From: Dama dama
Lineage: Eukaryota > Chordata > Mammalia > Artiodactyla > Cervidae
Length of the DNA stretch: 64,000 nucleotides
Reading direction: 5' to 3'
NCBI RefSeq assembly: GCF_033118175.1
Contig: NC_083694.1
Coordinates: 32,748,108 to 32,812,107 of the forward strand
Shown here one piece after another: positions 53,261-64,000 of this stretch. Within the stretch, counting starts at the first letter, position 1. Each line of letters opens with the position of its first letter. Made by a program: the position numbers and the translations under genes. The notes under the pieces are model-generated. The model saw nothing but the letters and a program-made list of their open reading frames with translations. It did not search any database and had not been told where the DNA came from.

Positions 53261-55216
53261 AATTGGGTGGAAGAATCAATATTGCTAAAAGACCATATTA
53301 CCTAAAGCACTCTACACACTCAATGCAATTCCTATCATATTATCAGTGGAATTTTTCACAGAAAGTGTTAGTTGCTCAGTCATGTCCAACTCTGCAACTC
53401 TATGGACTGTAGCCTGTCAGACTCCTCAGTCCATGGAATTCTGCATGCAACAGTACTGGAGTGGGTAGCCATTCCCTTTTCCAGGGCATCTTCCTGACCC
53501 AGAGATCAAACCCAGGTTTCCTGCATTGCAGGCAGATTCTTTACTGTCTGAGCCATTAGGGAAGACCCCTTTCCACTGAACTAGTGCAAAAATTTTAAAA
53601 ACTTATATAAAAATACAAAATACTCTGAATAGCCAAAACAATTTTCAGAAAGAAGCACAGAGCTGGAGGAATCATGTGCCTTGATTTCAGAGTATACTGC
53701 AAAATTACAGTCATCAAAACAGTATGGTACTGGCACAGAAAACAGGCACATAGATTAATGAAACAGGTATAAGGCCTAGAAATAAGTCCATGTTCTTATG
53801 GAACAGAGAAGGCAAGAATATACAGTGGAAAAAAGACAGACTTTTCATTAAGTGGTGTTCAGAAAATGAGACAGCTATATCTAAAAGAATGAAACTAGAA
53901 CATTCTCTAACACCATATAGAGGAAAAATATAGTCTTTGACAAAAGCTACAGTAATATTTTTTGGGATCCATCTCCTAACATAATGGAAACAGAAGCAAA
54001 AGAAAAAAAAAAGGGGACCTAATTAAACTTAAAAGATTTGGCACAGCAAAGGAAATCATCAATAAAATGAAAAGACAACCCATGGAATGGGAAAAAATAT
54101 CTGCAAATGATGCAACCAAGAGATTAATTTCCAAAATGTATGAACAGCTTATACAGTTCAACAACAACAAAAATAATTGAATCAAAAAATGGACAGAAGA
54201 CCTAAATAGACATTTCTCTAAAGAAGATACACAGATGGCTAATAGGCACATGAAAAGATGCTCAACATTGGTAATTATCAGAGAAATGCAAATCAAACCT
54301 CCAATGAGGTATCTCACACTGCTCAGATTGGCCATCATTAACAAGTCTATAGTATAAAATACAAATAATAAGTGCTGGAGAGGATGTAGCAAAAAGGAAA
54401 CCCTTATACACTATTGATGGGAATGTAGATTTGTGCAGCCACTATGGAGAACAGTATGGAGGTTCATTAAAAAACTAAAGCTAGAGTTGCCATTTGATCC
54501 AGCAATTCTACTCCTAGGCATATATCTGGAAAAGACTAAAACTCTAATTTGAAAAGATACAGGCACTCCAATATTCATAGCAGCACTGTTTACAATAGCT
54601 AAGATATGGAAGAAACCTAAATGTTCGTTGACAAATGGATAAAGATGTGGTATATATCTGCAATGGAATATTTCTCAGCCATAAAAAATGAAAATGCCAT
54701 TTGCAGCAACATGGATGGATCTAGAGATTATCATACTAATAAGTGAAGTGAGTCAAAGACAAATATATCACTTGTATGTGTAATCTAAAATACAAATGAA
54801 CTTATTTACAAAACAGAAAAAGATTCGCACACATAGAAAACAAATTTATGTTTACCAAAGGGGAAAGGGAGTGGGGGAAAGGATAATTTAGGGATTTGAG
54901 ATTAACATATACACAATACTATATATAAAATAGACAAGAAACTTTTATCATATAGCATAGGAAACTATATACAATATCCTTTAATAAATCATGAATAAAA
55001 AACTTGAATAAAAAACCATGAATAAAATTTATGAATAAAAATATTCATTAGAATATAAATATATTCTTATATATATTTTCTCTCTATATATATACCTGTA
55101 TATGTAATTGTGTAACTGAATTACCTTGCTGTATAGCTTAAACTTTGTGTTTAACTATACTTCAATTAAAAAAATAATCAATAGCAAAAAAAAAAACAAA
55201 AAAGAAACAAATTGGG
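53261..55216 (+). repeat. Old L1 3' half inserted in the ancient L1, short target-site duplication
   Basis: Element about 53268-55209: decayed ORF2 C-terminal half ('aaaattacagtcatcaaaac', 'tatggtactggcacagaaaa', 'agcagcactgtttacaatag'), 3'UTR and A-rich tail (55184-55209). AATTGGG at 53261-53267 and 55210-55216 flanks it, and the host L1 text reads continuously across. Itself interrupted by a Bov-tA at 53363. Confidence 0.85.
53363..53567 (-). repeat. Bov-tA SINE in old L1
   Basis: 'agtgttagttgctcagtcat', 'ctgtagcctgtcagactcct', 'tgtctgagccattagggaag'. Flanks ttttcacaga/tttccactga form an imperfect duplication. Confidence 0.93.
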
Positions 55217-55395
55217 AAATGTTCCTTCCCTTTCTAATTTCTGAGAGAGTTTGTTTAACATTGGTATTACCTCCTCTTTCAATATTTGGAATGATTCATT
55301 AATAAGACCATCTAGATCTGTATTTCTTCATGACAAAATCTTTAATAATGTGTTCAATTTTGGACATTATTTCATGAGTGTGGCTAAGTTATTTT
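55217..55395 (-). repeat. Ancient L1, right part
   Basis: Resumes the L1 broken at 53260: 'aaatgttccttccctttcta', 'gagagagtttgtttaacatt', 'ggaatgattcattaataaga'. Confidence 0.7.
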
Positions 55396-55973
55396 TTCAG
55401 TGAGTATGGAAGAACTAAGGAGAAAAGGGTGAGTATCTCTCAAAGGGCTAAACAAAAGGGAATGAGTTCAGAGAGAGGAACCTCTTGAGGTCTATAAGAG
55501 ATGCCCAGCATTGGAACTGTTTTAGTATTCTGAGGCAGGGGCTGCTTTATAATAATGGTGTTGAACACCAAGAATGTGGCCCTGGTGTCTTTAAGGATTG
55601 GAAGAGATTCATCCCCAGTCTGGAGAAAAGTTTCTCCAAGCCAATTAAAAGAGAAGATGGGGAAGATCCCCTGCAATTCCTTGGAGTCCCCTTTTGGAGA
55701 ATTGGGAGTAAGTTAGAAAGGTTGGTTAGAGAACTGTCATTTCAATTTGTAACAATCTCTTTTCCAATGTCCTGGCTGTTTGCAATAACACCAGAAATAG
55801 GAGAGTTTTGGTTTTGATTAGGAGCTTTCATTTGATGGAGTGTAGATTAAGAGCTGATTGCCAGATTAGCTAAATTACAAGGGGGCATAATTTCCATCCT
55901 ATTCTGTTCTTTTTTACTGAAAGAAAAAGGTCCTGGTTCAGCAAATTAATAAACATAGAGTTAAAAGCTATTG

Positions 55974-56168
55974 AGTTTCCCTGGTGGCTCAGGCAGTAAA
56001 GAATCTGCCTGCAATGCAGGAGACCAGAGTTTGATCCCTGGGTCAGGAAGATCCCCTGGAGAAGGGCATGGCAACCCACTCCAGTATTCTTCCTGGGAAA
56101 TCCCATGGACAGAAGAGCCCAGTGGGCTAAATCTATGGAGTTGCAGAGTCAGACAGGACTGAAAAAAT
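55974..56168 (+). repeat. Bov-tA SINE inside the retroviral relic
   Basis: 'gagtttccctggtggctcag', 'gaatctgcctgcaatgcagg', 'gcagagtcagacaggactga'. Confidence 0.94.
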
Positions 56169-57024
56169 AACACTTTACTTACTGTTACCAAAAGCTACCA
56201 GAGTAGAATCAATATCTGAAGAAAGACCAGAATTTCCTTTAAAGACAACCTCAAGGTGCTTGTAATAATCATGAACAGGTTTTTTCAGATTTTTGTATTG
56301 CAAGACTGAATTTTGTTTCAATCAATAAGCTTCAGAAAAGTCCTAGGAACTGCTAGGTTGATAAATCTGAATGACTATATTAAATTCTTCAGCAAATCTG
56401 TGAGGAACTTCAGTTAGTTTGGGAACATCTTTGACTATGGCTTGTAGTTTTAGCCCAAGGAGTATACGAAATTAAGTTTAACCTTTGGATTCTCAGATGG
56501 CTTAATTTTAAAGGGTCAGGTTCTGACCAGTTCAGAGGAAGATGGAGTGGAAAGATTTTCAGAGAAAGGGAGAAGTTTGGCAGGATACTTAGTATCAGAA
56601 AATTGAGGCTACTATGGAGGCATAGATGGCATAGAAGGGAAGGAGGCAAAGTCTGACCACAAGGAGTTGAGGTAGACAAGATGGTACTGGAGGCAGAGCC
56701 TGAAACAGAGGAGCCAAAAATGAAGGGGCTCTGGGAGCCATTTTATCTCTCTTTGATCATTTGTTTGCCTCAGTTAATCTCAAAATATTATTCTTTAGTG
56801 AGGCAATTTCAGACTCCTGACAACATTAGGAAGCTTCAGAATACTAATTGAAATAAGCATTCCGCAGTATTCTGAAAAACTTATTGTAGTCTAATTCTGT
56901 TTTAAGAGAATAAAGTTTGGGGATTCCAAAAGTTCCCCATAAAGGCTATTTATCTTCCAAATTGCCTTTGATCAGATCAGTCCATTTAATTAGAAATGCA
57001 TATGAGGAAAGACTGTATTTTTGT

Positions 57025-57145
57025 TTTTTTCAGTTGTGCTGCGTGGCTTGCAAGATCTTAGTTCCTTGACCCAGTAATGAATCCAGGTTATAGCAGTGGA
57101 AGCACAGAGTCTTAACCACTGGACTACCAAAAAATTCCCAGGTTG
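57025..57145 (-). repeat. CHR-2 type SINE inside the retroviral relic
   Basis: 'agttgtgctgcgtggcttgc', 'gatcttagttccttgaccca', 'gagtcttaaccactggacta', ending 'aaaaaattccca'. Confidence 0.8.
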
Positions 57146-57539
57146 TGATGTTTAAACATAAAATCAACTGGAGTTCCTGTGAGGGGGACATCCTCAAAAC
57201 ACTTAGATAACTGGAATCCCATTTTCCAGAGGTCTTTTTTCCTCTAAAGAACAATTTTCAAACAACTTAAACAGCTGACCGTACAAATGGCTCAATTCAA
57301 ACAGCTTGCAAGCCTAAGAAGATAACTTGGTCTGGGAGGAGCCAGGTCTCCAGAAGACAGCTCTTTTAAAGGGACGGACTGTGAGCTGAAAAACCAGCAG
57401 TTTCATTTGGAAGCAGCCCCTTCCCAATGGAATTGAGCTGAAGGTATTCTTAGCCAGCTTTGGTTGAACATCCACAGACTTCGCACAGAACAAGGCCTAA
57501 CCAGAAGGATGAAACCTTTAAATAGATTCCAAGTGAAGC

Positions 57540-57736
57540 CTGTGCTCAGTTGCTGTGTCCGACTCTTGACCCTATGGACCGTAGCCCAGCAGGCTGTGTC
57601 TAGGGGATTCTCCAGGCAAGAATACTGGAGTTGGTTGCCATTTCTTCCTCCAGGGGATCTTCCTGACCCAGGTATTTCACCTGTATCTCCTGCTTAGCAG
57701 GCGGATTCTTTACCAGCCAAGCCATCAGGGAAGCCC
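57540..57736 (-). repeat. Bov-tA SINE inside the retroviral relic
   Basis: 'gtgctcagttgctgtgtccg', 'actggagttggttgccattt', 'gcggattctttaccagccaa', 'gccatcagggaagcccc'. Confidence 0.93.
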
Positions 57737-57909
57737 CAAATAAAACCTAGAGAGCTTCAGATGCAAAGCGGGTGTGAGCCTGGATCCAGGAGAAAGATGT
57801 ACTTTCAAGTGCCAGGGACAGGGAGAAAAGCAGTGAATGACAATGGGCTCAGCTGCGGATATCGCACCTATTTGCTTACCAGCCACTGAGCTGTGGGGGT
57901 CGTCTCTGG

Positions 57910-57927
57910 TCCCCACACATGCCACCA
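57910..57927 (-). promoter_or_regulatory. Retroviral tRNA primer-binding site
   Basis: TGGTGGCATGTGTGGGGA begins three bases after the LTR end (CA, then TTT). Its complement ends in ACCA, as a tRNA 3' end must. It is nearest to a Leu-type acceptor end, but with mismatches, so the primer tRNA is left open. Confidence 0.6.
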
Positions 57928-57930
57928 AAA

Positions 57931-58628
57931 TGTTGATCTGAAATAAAGAGACTGCTAGATATTTCTCCAGCCAAGATGGGTTTATTCAGGATGAGCAGGG
58001 AATTGTACAATGGTGAGCCACATGCAAGTCTCCACATGGCAAGAGAAGGAGGATGCTTTTATGGAGAGGAAGAAGAACTTGGGAGGGCTACAATAAGCAC
58101 AGTCCATGGCTTTTCACTGGCTGACTCCCTGCCAGGAAAGAAGAGGAAACCTTTTCTTGTTGGATTCTGCTTTTGTCCTAGGGCATGGGAGCTCCCTTTC
58201 TGGTTTCTGAGCTTTATTTAATTGAGGTTTCTGTTTATTACTTTTTCACATTTCTGATAGCCTGATATGTTCACCGGGAGCCTTCCCCCTAGCAAATCCT
58301 GAACTCTAATTTTTATATTAATATTACAGTGAGACTACAAAAACCACTGCTATGAATTTCAGATTTCTGCTCAGGTTTATATCTTCCCAAGACATTCAGC
58401 TTTAGAAATAGGCAAATTCCTAGAAGGCAGAATGGTCCCCCACCAGATTCACTTTCATTCTTCTTTACTTACTGAAATGTTGCCTCCTCATTTACAATGT
58501 TGTCTCCCTAGCCCTGTGAGATTTACATAGTGTTTTCTGGTTTCTGTCCTCCAGCTATGGTCCCCTGCCTGGGAAAAGCCCAAATTGTCAGTCTCTCAGT
58601 TTGGAACTGGGATTAATAATTGCCCTCA
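57931..58628 (-). repeat. Endogenous retrovirus 5' LTR
   Basis: About 698 bp on the minus strand, from TGAGGGCAATTATT (58628) to GATCAACA (57931). A CATAAAAG TATA-like box lies near 58055 and GAATAAACCC (poly(A) signal) near 57980, about 75 bp downstream. No partner LTR lies within the window. Confidence 0.65.
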
Positions 58629-58639
58629 GTAACAAAATA

Positions 58640-59036
58640 GCTGCCATTGTGGATTCAATTTGCATTTTCCTGATGACTAATGGTGTTGAGAATCTTTTCA
58701 TGTGTTCGTTGGTCATAGGTCTATCTTCTCTATGATATACTGGAAAAAAATCTTTTGTCCATTTTTAAACTGGGTTTTCATCTTTATATTACATTGTTGA
58801 ATTTTAAGAGTTGTTTATACATTCTGGAGACTTTCCAGGTGGTGCTAGTGGTAAAGAACTGGCCTGCCAATGCAAGAAATATAGGAGACACGGGTTTGAT
58901 CTCTAGGTCTGGAAGATCCCCTGGAGGAAGAAATGGCAATCCACTCCAGTATTCTTGCCTGGAGAATCCCCATGGACAGGAGCCTGATGGGCTGCAGTCC
59001 ATGGGATCAAAAAGAGTCAGATACAACTGAGCGACT

Positions 59037-59078
<42 letters not shown>

Positions 59079-59985
59079 GTGTCGCTAGACATAAGAGATG
59101 TAGTTCGATCCCTGGGTTGGAAAGATGCCCTGGAGAAGGAAATGGCAACCTGCTCCAGTATTCATGTCTGGAGAATCCCATGGACAGAGGAGCCTGACCA
59201 CAGCCCGCAGGGTTGCACAGAGTTGGACATGACTGAAGCGACTCAGCACACAGTACATATGTTCTGGACACAAGCTCCTTATCAGATATATAATATCAAA
59301 ATATTTTCTTCCAATCTGTGATTTATCTTTTCAGTTTTTTGATGGCACCCTTTGAAACACAAATGTTTTTAACTTTAATGAACTCTATTTATATCCTTTT
59401 TTCCCTTTGTTACTTGTGCTTTTGCTGTCATACCTGAATTTTTTCCCCTAACTCAAGACCACGAAGATTTATTCCTAATTTTTTCTTACAGTTGACATTT
59501 AGGTCTGTTATCCATTTTGAGTTATTTTTTTGTAAGTGGTATGAGTAGAAATCCAATTTCTTTCTTTTGTGTGTGGGTGCTAGTTGTCCCAACACATTAT
59601 TGGGAAGCTAGTCTTTCCCCATTGGTCTTGGCATCCTTATCAAAAACAGCTGGCCATAGATATATGGGTTTTATTTTGGACTCAATTATATTTCTTTGAT
59701 CTATGTGTCTATCCTTATGTCAGTGCCAGACTATCTTTATTTCCATAGTTTTGTAATAAGTTTGGAAGTATGGAAGTGTGATTCTCCAGTTTTTCCCTCC
59801 TTTTTCAAGATTATTTTGGATATTATAGATATTTTGAATTTTTATATGATTTTTAGAATCAGCTTATACATTTCTCAAAAAAAGGCAGACATTTCTATAA
59901 GGCTTGCATTGAATGCATTGTCAGTGTAGTTTTAAATTACATTTATCTTATGAATCAGGAGAACATATTTTTCATATTTTAAAGT
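58640..59985 (-). repeat. Ancient L1 fragment split by a SINE pair
   Basis: 'tttgcattttcctgatgact', 'ggtgttgagaatcttttcat', after the SINEs 'ttatccattttgagttattt', 'aagattattttggatattat', 'aaggcttgcattgaatgcat'. Reversed ORF2 C-terminal part. All frames broken. Confidence 0.75.
58829..59255 (+). repeat. Tandem pair of Bov-tA SINEs joined by (AC)n
   Basis: First copy 58829-59040 (complete head and body). Then an (AC)n microsatellite 59041-59074, then a second, head-truncated copy 59075-59255 starting at 'gtgtcgctagacataagaga'. L1 text flanks both (tacattctgga / catatgttctgga), so the pair may have arrived at one site. Confidence 0.9.
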
Positions 59986-60139
59986 CAATTTGTATTTCTT
60001 TTTCTGAAATAAGAGCTCATATCTGACTCTTTTCTTGTTTGAGTGTCAGTTCCAGTTCTATTCTTATAATACTCAAAAAATTATGTTTGAGAACAAGATG
60101 AGAGGGATGGGCATATTTCATAGCTACACTGGCATATAG

Positions 60140-60386
60140 GTAGGCTTCTCATTGCAGTGGCTTTTCTTGTTGTGGAGCATGGTCTCCAGGGCACATGGGC
60201 TTCAGTGGTTGCGATCCGTGGGCTCAGTAGTTGCAGCTCCCCTGCTCTAGAGAACAGGCTCAGTAGTTGAGGTGCATGGGCTTAGTTGCTCCACGGCATG
60301 TGGGATCTTCCTGGATCAGGGATTGAACCTTTGTCTCCTGCGTTGGCAGGTGGATTCTTTACCACTGAGCCAACAGGGAAGCCCCA
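60140..60386 (-). repeat. CHR-1 type SINE, truncated
   Basis: 'ggcttctcattgcagtggct', 'gggctcagtagttgcagctc', 'ttgctccacggcatgtggga', 'ctgagccaacagggaagccc'. The tail side is cut. Confidence 0.9.
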
Positions 60387-61830
60387 GGATATTTCTGATT
60401 AAAATAACCAGGCCCATATTTCAATTTTCAAGGGAAAGCCTATTCTTTTCTCTCTTTCCTCAGAAGATCAAGTGTATTTATTATTATGTCCATGAATTGA
60501 AAATTCCAAAATGACTTTTCATCAAAATGGCTAGAGAACTCATACTCTGAAGAAAGTTGTTTCACAAGACACATCAATTTATTATTAGTGGTTTTTTAAT
60601 TAGTGTCTTTTTCTTCAGATGTTTTATTTCATTGCTGTCCATGGAGAGAATTTGTGGAATTCTTGCCCTCTTTCTGTTTTGAAGGAATTTCCCCTTAGTT
60701 CTGTGTATGTTATTTTTCTCTTATCTTCCCCTTACCTGGTATGGGCTAGCAATGATTTATGGTTCTTTTTATTTTTCAGTTTTCTGACTGTAATTTGAAT
60801 GTCTTAAGTTTAGCCAAGTCATGATCCTTGGAAGAAAAAGGCTTAGGTGTATAGCTATGTCTTGGTTAGTGAGAAAAATAGCTCCCAGATGTTTCAAGGC
60901 CATATATCCAATGTCAACCACATTATGTCCAATGATGGAGAGATAAGGAACATCAACATAGTGACCAGGGGTCAGTGGTCAGTGGTTTTGCTGTTCTCTC
61001 CACTATGCTAGGAATTAGCTTATAAACACAGGTGTTTGAGAGCTTTCGTTTCAAATAGGAAGACCTCTTATTCTATTCCCCTGGAGTGCTGAAAGGATGC
61101 ATTTGCATTCACTCCAAACCGACTCTCAATGTCAATGGGCATTAATCAATTCTAGATCACTAAACAGCTCCGTGAATTCCTAAATGGCTCTGACTGTTCT
61201 TGATAGCACATTAGACAAACAAATAAGCAGTGAAATTATAACATAACTAAATTTAAATCATGAGCAAAGATGAGCATGTGTTTTAAGGCAGTTTTCTCTA
61301 AGAGCTCAGTCCTATGTCTTTTCAAATTTGTTTCTGGGAGCAGCTAATGTTCTCTATCTGTCCAGTCTTTCTCACTTCTTTATTTTAAATTGTCCTGTAT
61401 GTTATGTCATCATTCTTATTTGTGACAGACACAGATTTTCTAAATATTGACCTGAGTTCATAGCATAGAAAAAAAAGAAAAATATGTTACAGAGTTTTAA
61501 TGTGGTTAAGCATGGCATTTCCAGTGAAGAATGATATGAACAGAATTTTGCTTCTATCTATTTAACATCTTTCTCCTAAGGAGGTCAAAACACTTTATAA
61601 ATGTGACTGTGAATCATCTTTGCATTATTTGCAAGTGGTACCAAATTCACAAGGTTTTCATGGCGCTAGTCTTAACAGAAAACACTGATAATTTGCCATT
61701 TTCAGTTAACTGTGTTCTCTAGTTTTTTTTTAATTTAGTTGTTTCAGAGGACAAGATTTTCTCTAGTCCAACTAAAGCTATTTTATCAAGAAATTGAGGA
61801 AAGAAAGGAACTAACCTCTGTGTAGGTCTT
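60387..61830. other. Unassigned DNA
   Basis: No repeat or gene recognised in 1.4 kb. Confidence 0.4.
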
Positions 61831-62025
61831 CACGTGCCAGAAAGTGAAAGTCACTCAGTTGCGTCTGACTCTGCGACCCCGTGGACTGTGTAGTCTGTGG
61901 AATTCTCCAGGCCAGCATACTGGGGTGGGTAACCTTTCCTTTCTCTAGGGGATCTTCCCAACCCAGGTCTCCTGCAATGCAGGTGGATTCTTAACAAGCT
62001 GAGCCACAAGAGGTCATGTGCCAGA
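61831..62025 (-). repeat. Bov-tA SINE with 12-bp target-site duplication, inserted in a MIR
   Basis: Element about 61843-62013: 'aagtgaaagtcactcagttg', 'ccccgtggactgtgtagtct', 'acaagctgagccacaagagg'. TCACGTGCCAGA (61831-61842) and TCATGTGCCAGA (62014-62025) differ by a single C-to-T at CpG. Confidence 0.92.
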
Positions 62026-62170
62026 GACCATGCTAAATGACCAAGAGATGTTACCACATTTGGTCCTACCACAGGCTTATGAGGTAGCATTTATTATCTT
62101 CCCCTATTTCAGATGAGGAGACTGAGGGTTCTAACACTGCAGAAGAGAGCTCTGAATCCTAGTTTAACTC
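62026..62170 (-). repeat. MIR SINE fragment
   Basis: 'accatgctaaatgaccaaga', 'cttcccctatttcagatgag', 'gagactgagggttctaacac'. Confidence 0.7.
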
Positions 62171-62636
62171 CACAGCCTGAACTTCCTCTTCCATATACAC
62201 TATCCCACCACCAAGGAGGGTGCATGAAGGGCCTGTGCTCAGGATACAAAGGAAGTAGTCTAGAGTCTCCCTGGCCTAAGAGACTCTAAATCCCTTGTGT
62301 TCCATACAATTACGTTTCTATTATATTTCAAAGTGTGTGTTTCTTCCTATGAAGTTTTAGAAGATGTTTTCAATTCCTTCATCTTTTGTAGGATAAGGGC
62401 ATACCTCACACTCCTAGCCAAGTTCACTGAAAATGGGACTTTTCTCAGAAGAGGCTAAGCAAGACAGAAGGCTATTGCAAGTTAGCTTTATCAAGGGTTG
62501 TTTATGAATGGCAGCTGGGGGCCACTTCACTCTCTGCAAATTAATTCAAAATAAGAATGTTCACTTGTGGAAGCAACAGGGATATATTATAAAACACAGA
62601 GAAATATAGCATTATTTTTTAATAACTTTCATTTCA
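62171..62636. other. Unassigned DNA
   Basis: Nothing recognised. Confidence 0.4.
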
Positions 62637-63060
62637 GTTCAGTTCAGTTTCTCAGTCATGTCCTACTCTTTGTGAACCCATGGACTGCAGCACGCCAGGC
62701 CTCCCTGTCCATCAACAACTCCCAGAGTTTACTCGAACTCATGTCCCTTGAGCCGGTGATGCCATCCAACCATCTCATCCTCTGTTGTCCCCTTCTCCTC
62801 CCAACTTCAATCTTTCCCAGCATTAGGGTCTTTTCCAATGAGTCAGTCCTTTGCATCAGGTGGCCAGAGTTTTGGAACTTCACCTTCAGCATCAGCCCTT
62901 CCAATGAATATTCAGGACTGATTTCCTTTAGGATGAACTGGTTGGATGTCTTTGCACTTCAAGGGACTCTCAAAAGTCTTCTCCAACACCACAGTTCAAA
63001 AGCATCAATTCTTCGATGCTCAGCTTTCTTTATAGACCAACTCTCACATCCTTTAAATAG
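62637..63060 (-). repeat. BovB (RTE) LINE 3' end, about 424 bp
   Basis: Reversed tail (cagttcagttcagtt), then 'ccatcaacaactcccagagt', 'ccaatgagtcagtcctttgc', 'tctccaacaccacagttcaa', 'gcatcaattcttcgatgctc'. 5'-truncated. The RTE reading frame is not intact. The plus-strand open frame over it (62567-63067) is a shadow. Confidence 0.94.
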
Positions 63061-63065
63061 AGTAT

Positions 63066-63150
63066 AACCTGTAAAAATATTGAATCACTATGTTGTATAC
63101 TTGAAATTAATATAATATTGTAAATCAGCTATATTTCAATTAAAGAAAAG
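63066..63150 (+). repeat. L1 3'-terminal fragment
   Basis: 'atcactatgttgtatacttg', 'aaattaatataatattgtaa', 'atcagctatatttcaattaa' is the L1 3'UTR end, directly abutting the BovB. Confidence 0.8.
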
Positions 63151-63339
63151 GCTCATTTGTGGTGAAGTTGTGCTTTCTGTTACTATGTATGCATGTCCAG
63201 AAAATGGGAGGAAAAGGAATTTGGAAGTAGCTTAGACCAAAATAGAAAAAGTAAATAAGCTAAATATGCCTGGTAATTGATGGCCATATCATGTCAACTC
63301 CACTGACAGTGCTAAGGCTGATCTATCAGAGATGTCAGA

Positions 63340-63480
63340 GCTGTAAGAAAGCAGATCATTCAGTCTAATCTACTCATTTTTTTCAGATGAAAAACTTGAG
63401 CTACATGGACGTTAAGTGACCTGGCCAAAGTTAGCAGTGTGAGTCTCAACACTTAGTCCAGTACCAATCCCACAGCACTG
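63340..63480 (-). repeat. MIR-like SINE fragment
   Basis: 'tttcagatgaaaaacttgag', 'gttaagtgacctggccaaag', 'ttagcagtgtgagtctcaac'. Confidence 0.6.
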
Positions 63481-63560
63481 CAATTACTTGAAGGCTATGA
63501 AATAATATATGGCTTATAATTTTTCTATATTTAATCTGATATATGATGCATTTTATATAC

Positions 63561-63728
63561 AGTGTGTGTGCTCAATCACTTCAGTCATGTCTGACTCTTT
63601 GTGACCCTATGGACTGTAGACCACCAGGCTCTTCTGTCCATGAGGATTCTCCAGGCAAGAGAATCCTGGAGTGGGTTGCCATGCCCTCCTCCAGGGGATC
63701 TTCCCAAACCAGGGACTGAACCCGGTAC
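63561..63728 (-). repeat. Bov-tA SINE, head-truncated
   Basis: 'gtgctcaatcacttcagtca', 'cctatggactgtagaccacc', 'ggggatcttcccaaaccagg', lost after 'gaacccgg'. Confidence 0.92.
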
Positions 63729-64000
63729 ACTTAATTTAATAAGATGGAATTTTCTTGAGAAAGAAATAAGCCCCTCTTATTTTAAGCTACAGAGATTTTG
63801 ATATCTGTCTGTTACCACAGCATAGCCTGCCTGTCCTGAATAATATATTCCTCTATCGAGTTGATCACACTGTTTTCTCTCTTCATATATTTATTGAAAG
63901 GTAATGTTTTATTTTTCTCATCATAATTGTATTTTAATTAGATAAATAGGAAGGTCAACACTATGACACTACATTAAGACTTAAAATTGCTTTTAGACTT

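Larger units (their letters stand above)
55440..58628 (-). mobile_element. Broken class-I-like endogenous retrovirus: 5' LTR, leader, decayed gag
   Basis: In element order on the minus strand: LTR (57931-58628), primer-binding site (57910-57927), leader, then gag traces. A capsid-like stretch is readable in shifting frames around 56200-56450. A nucleocapsid zinc-knuckle trace lies at 55752-55793: the His and the last Cys keep the usual spacing, but the first Cys is replaced by Trp. Stops and shifts break all frames. No pol, env or 3' LTR is seen; beyond about 55440 lies an ancient L1. Three SINEs interrupt it (55974, 57025, 57540). Non-functional fossil, old enough to carry CHR and Bov-tA insertions. 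Confidence 0.7.

Noticed and set aside
53976..54392. Minus-strand 138-codon hydrophobic frame
   Set aside because: Antisense of a plus-oriented old L1. The hydrophobicity arises from reading A-rich L1 backwards.
62567..63067. Plus-strand 166-codon frame
   Set aside because: It lies across the reversed BovB 3' end, which is not coding in this sense.

Overview
This window looks like nuclear DNA of a ruminant, very probably cattle or a close bovid. The evidence is the dense population of Ruminantia-restricted repeats (Bov-tA and BOV-A tRNA-derived SINEs, BovB/RTE ends with their ACTGA tails), artiodactyl CHR SINEs and a young L1 of the bovine L1-BT type, on a background of mammal-wide MIR, L2, MER5A and MLT1-like elements. 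I see no convincing exon of a host protein-coding gene, so the window reads as intergenic or deep intronic DNA. Repeat family names come from recalled consensus features, not from a database search.

The centrepiece is a structurally complete LINE-1 on the minus strand (13723-21247). It has a 15-bp target-site duplication, the canonical 5' terminus with a YY1-type motif, a 2.35-kb CpG-rich 5'UTR, intact ORF1 (308 aa), a 51-bp spacer, intact ORF2 (1272 aa, with endonuclease, reverse transcriptase and C-terminal Cys motif residues all present), a 3'UTR, a poly(A) signal and a tail. ORF1p coats the L1 RNA and ORF2p nicks and reverse-transcribes at the target. The many SINEs and the two retropseudogenes here are products of this kind of machinery. 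This L1 sits inside an older L1 3' end, which is itself broken by a BovB fragment.

Layout. 1-13 kb: single-copy-like sequence with scattered SINEs, a tailless 7SK RNA retropseudogene (5091-5323, 19-bp TSD), MaLR-type LTR pieces and an orphan L1 5'UTR-like GC-rich block (10318-10870). 13-21.7 kb: the L1-in-L1 nest. 22-29 kb: L2, an old plus-strand L1 carrying a 71-bp secondary L1 end, and an ARF1-type processed pseudogene (about 25520-27225). 29.2-35 kb: a nearly full-length but decayed L1 carrying four SINEs. 35-52 kb: mostly unassigned sequence with SINEs, MIR, L2, MER5A, LTR remnants and two unidentified coding-like remnants. 52.8-60 kb: nested old L1s flanking a broken minus-strand class-I-like endogenous retrovirus (5' LTR, primer-binding site, decayed gag). 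60-64 kb: unassigned sequence with SINEs and a BovB end.

Only the L1 ORFs are open coding regions that I would call real. Repeat boundaries are by eye and usually good to about 5-20 bp, better where a target-site duplication is stated.
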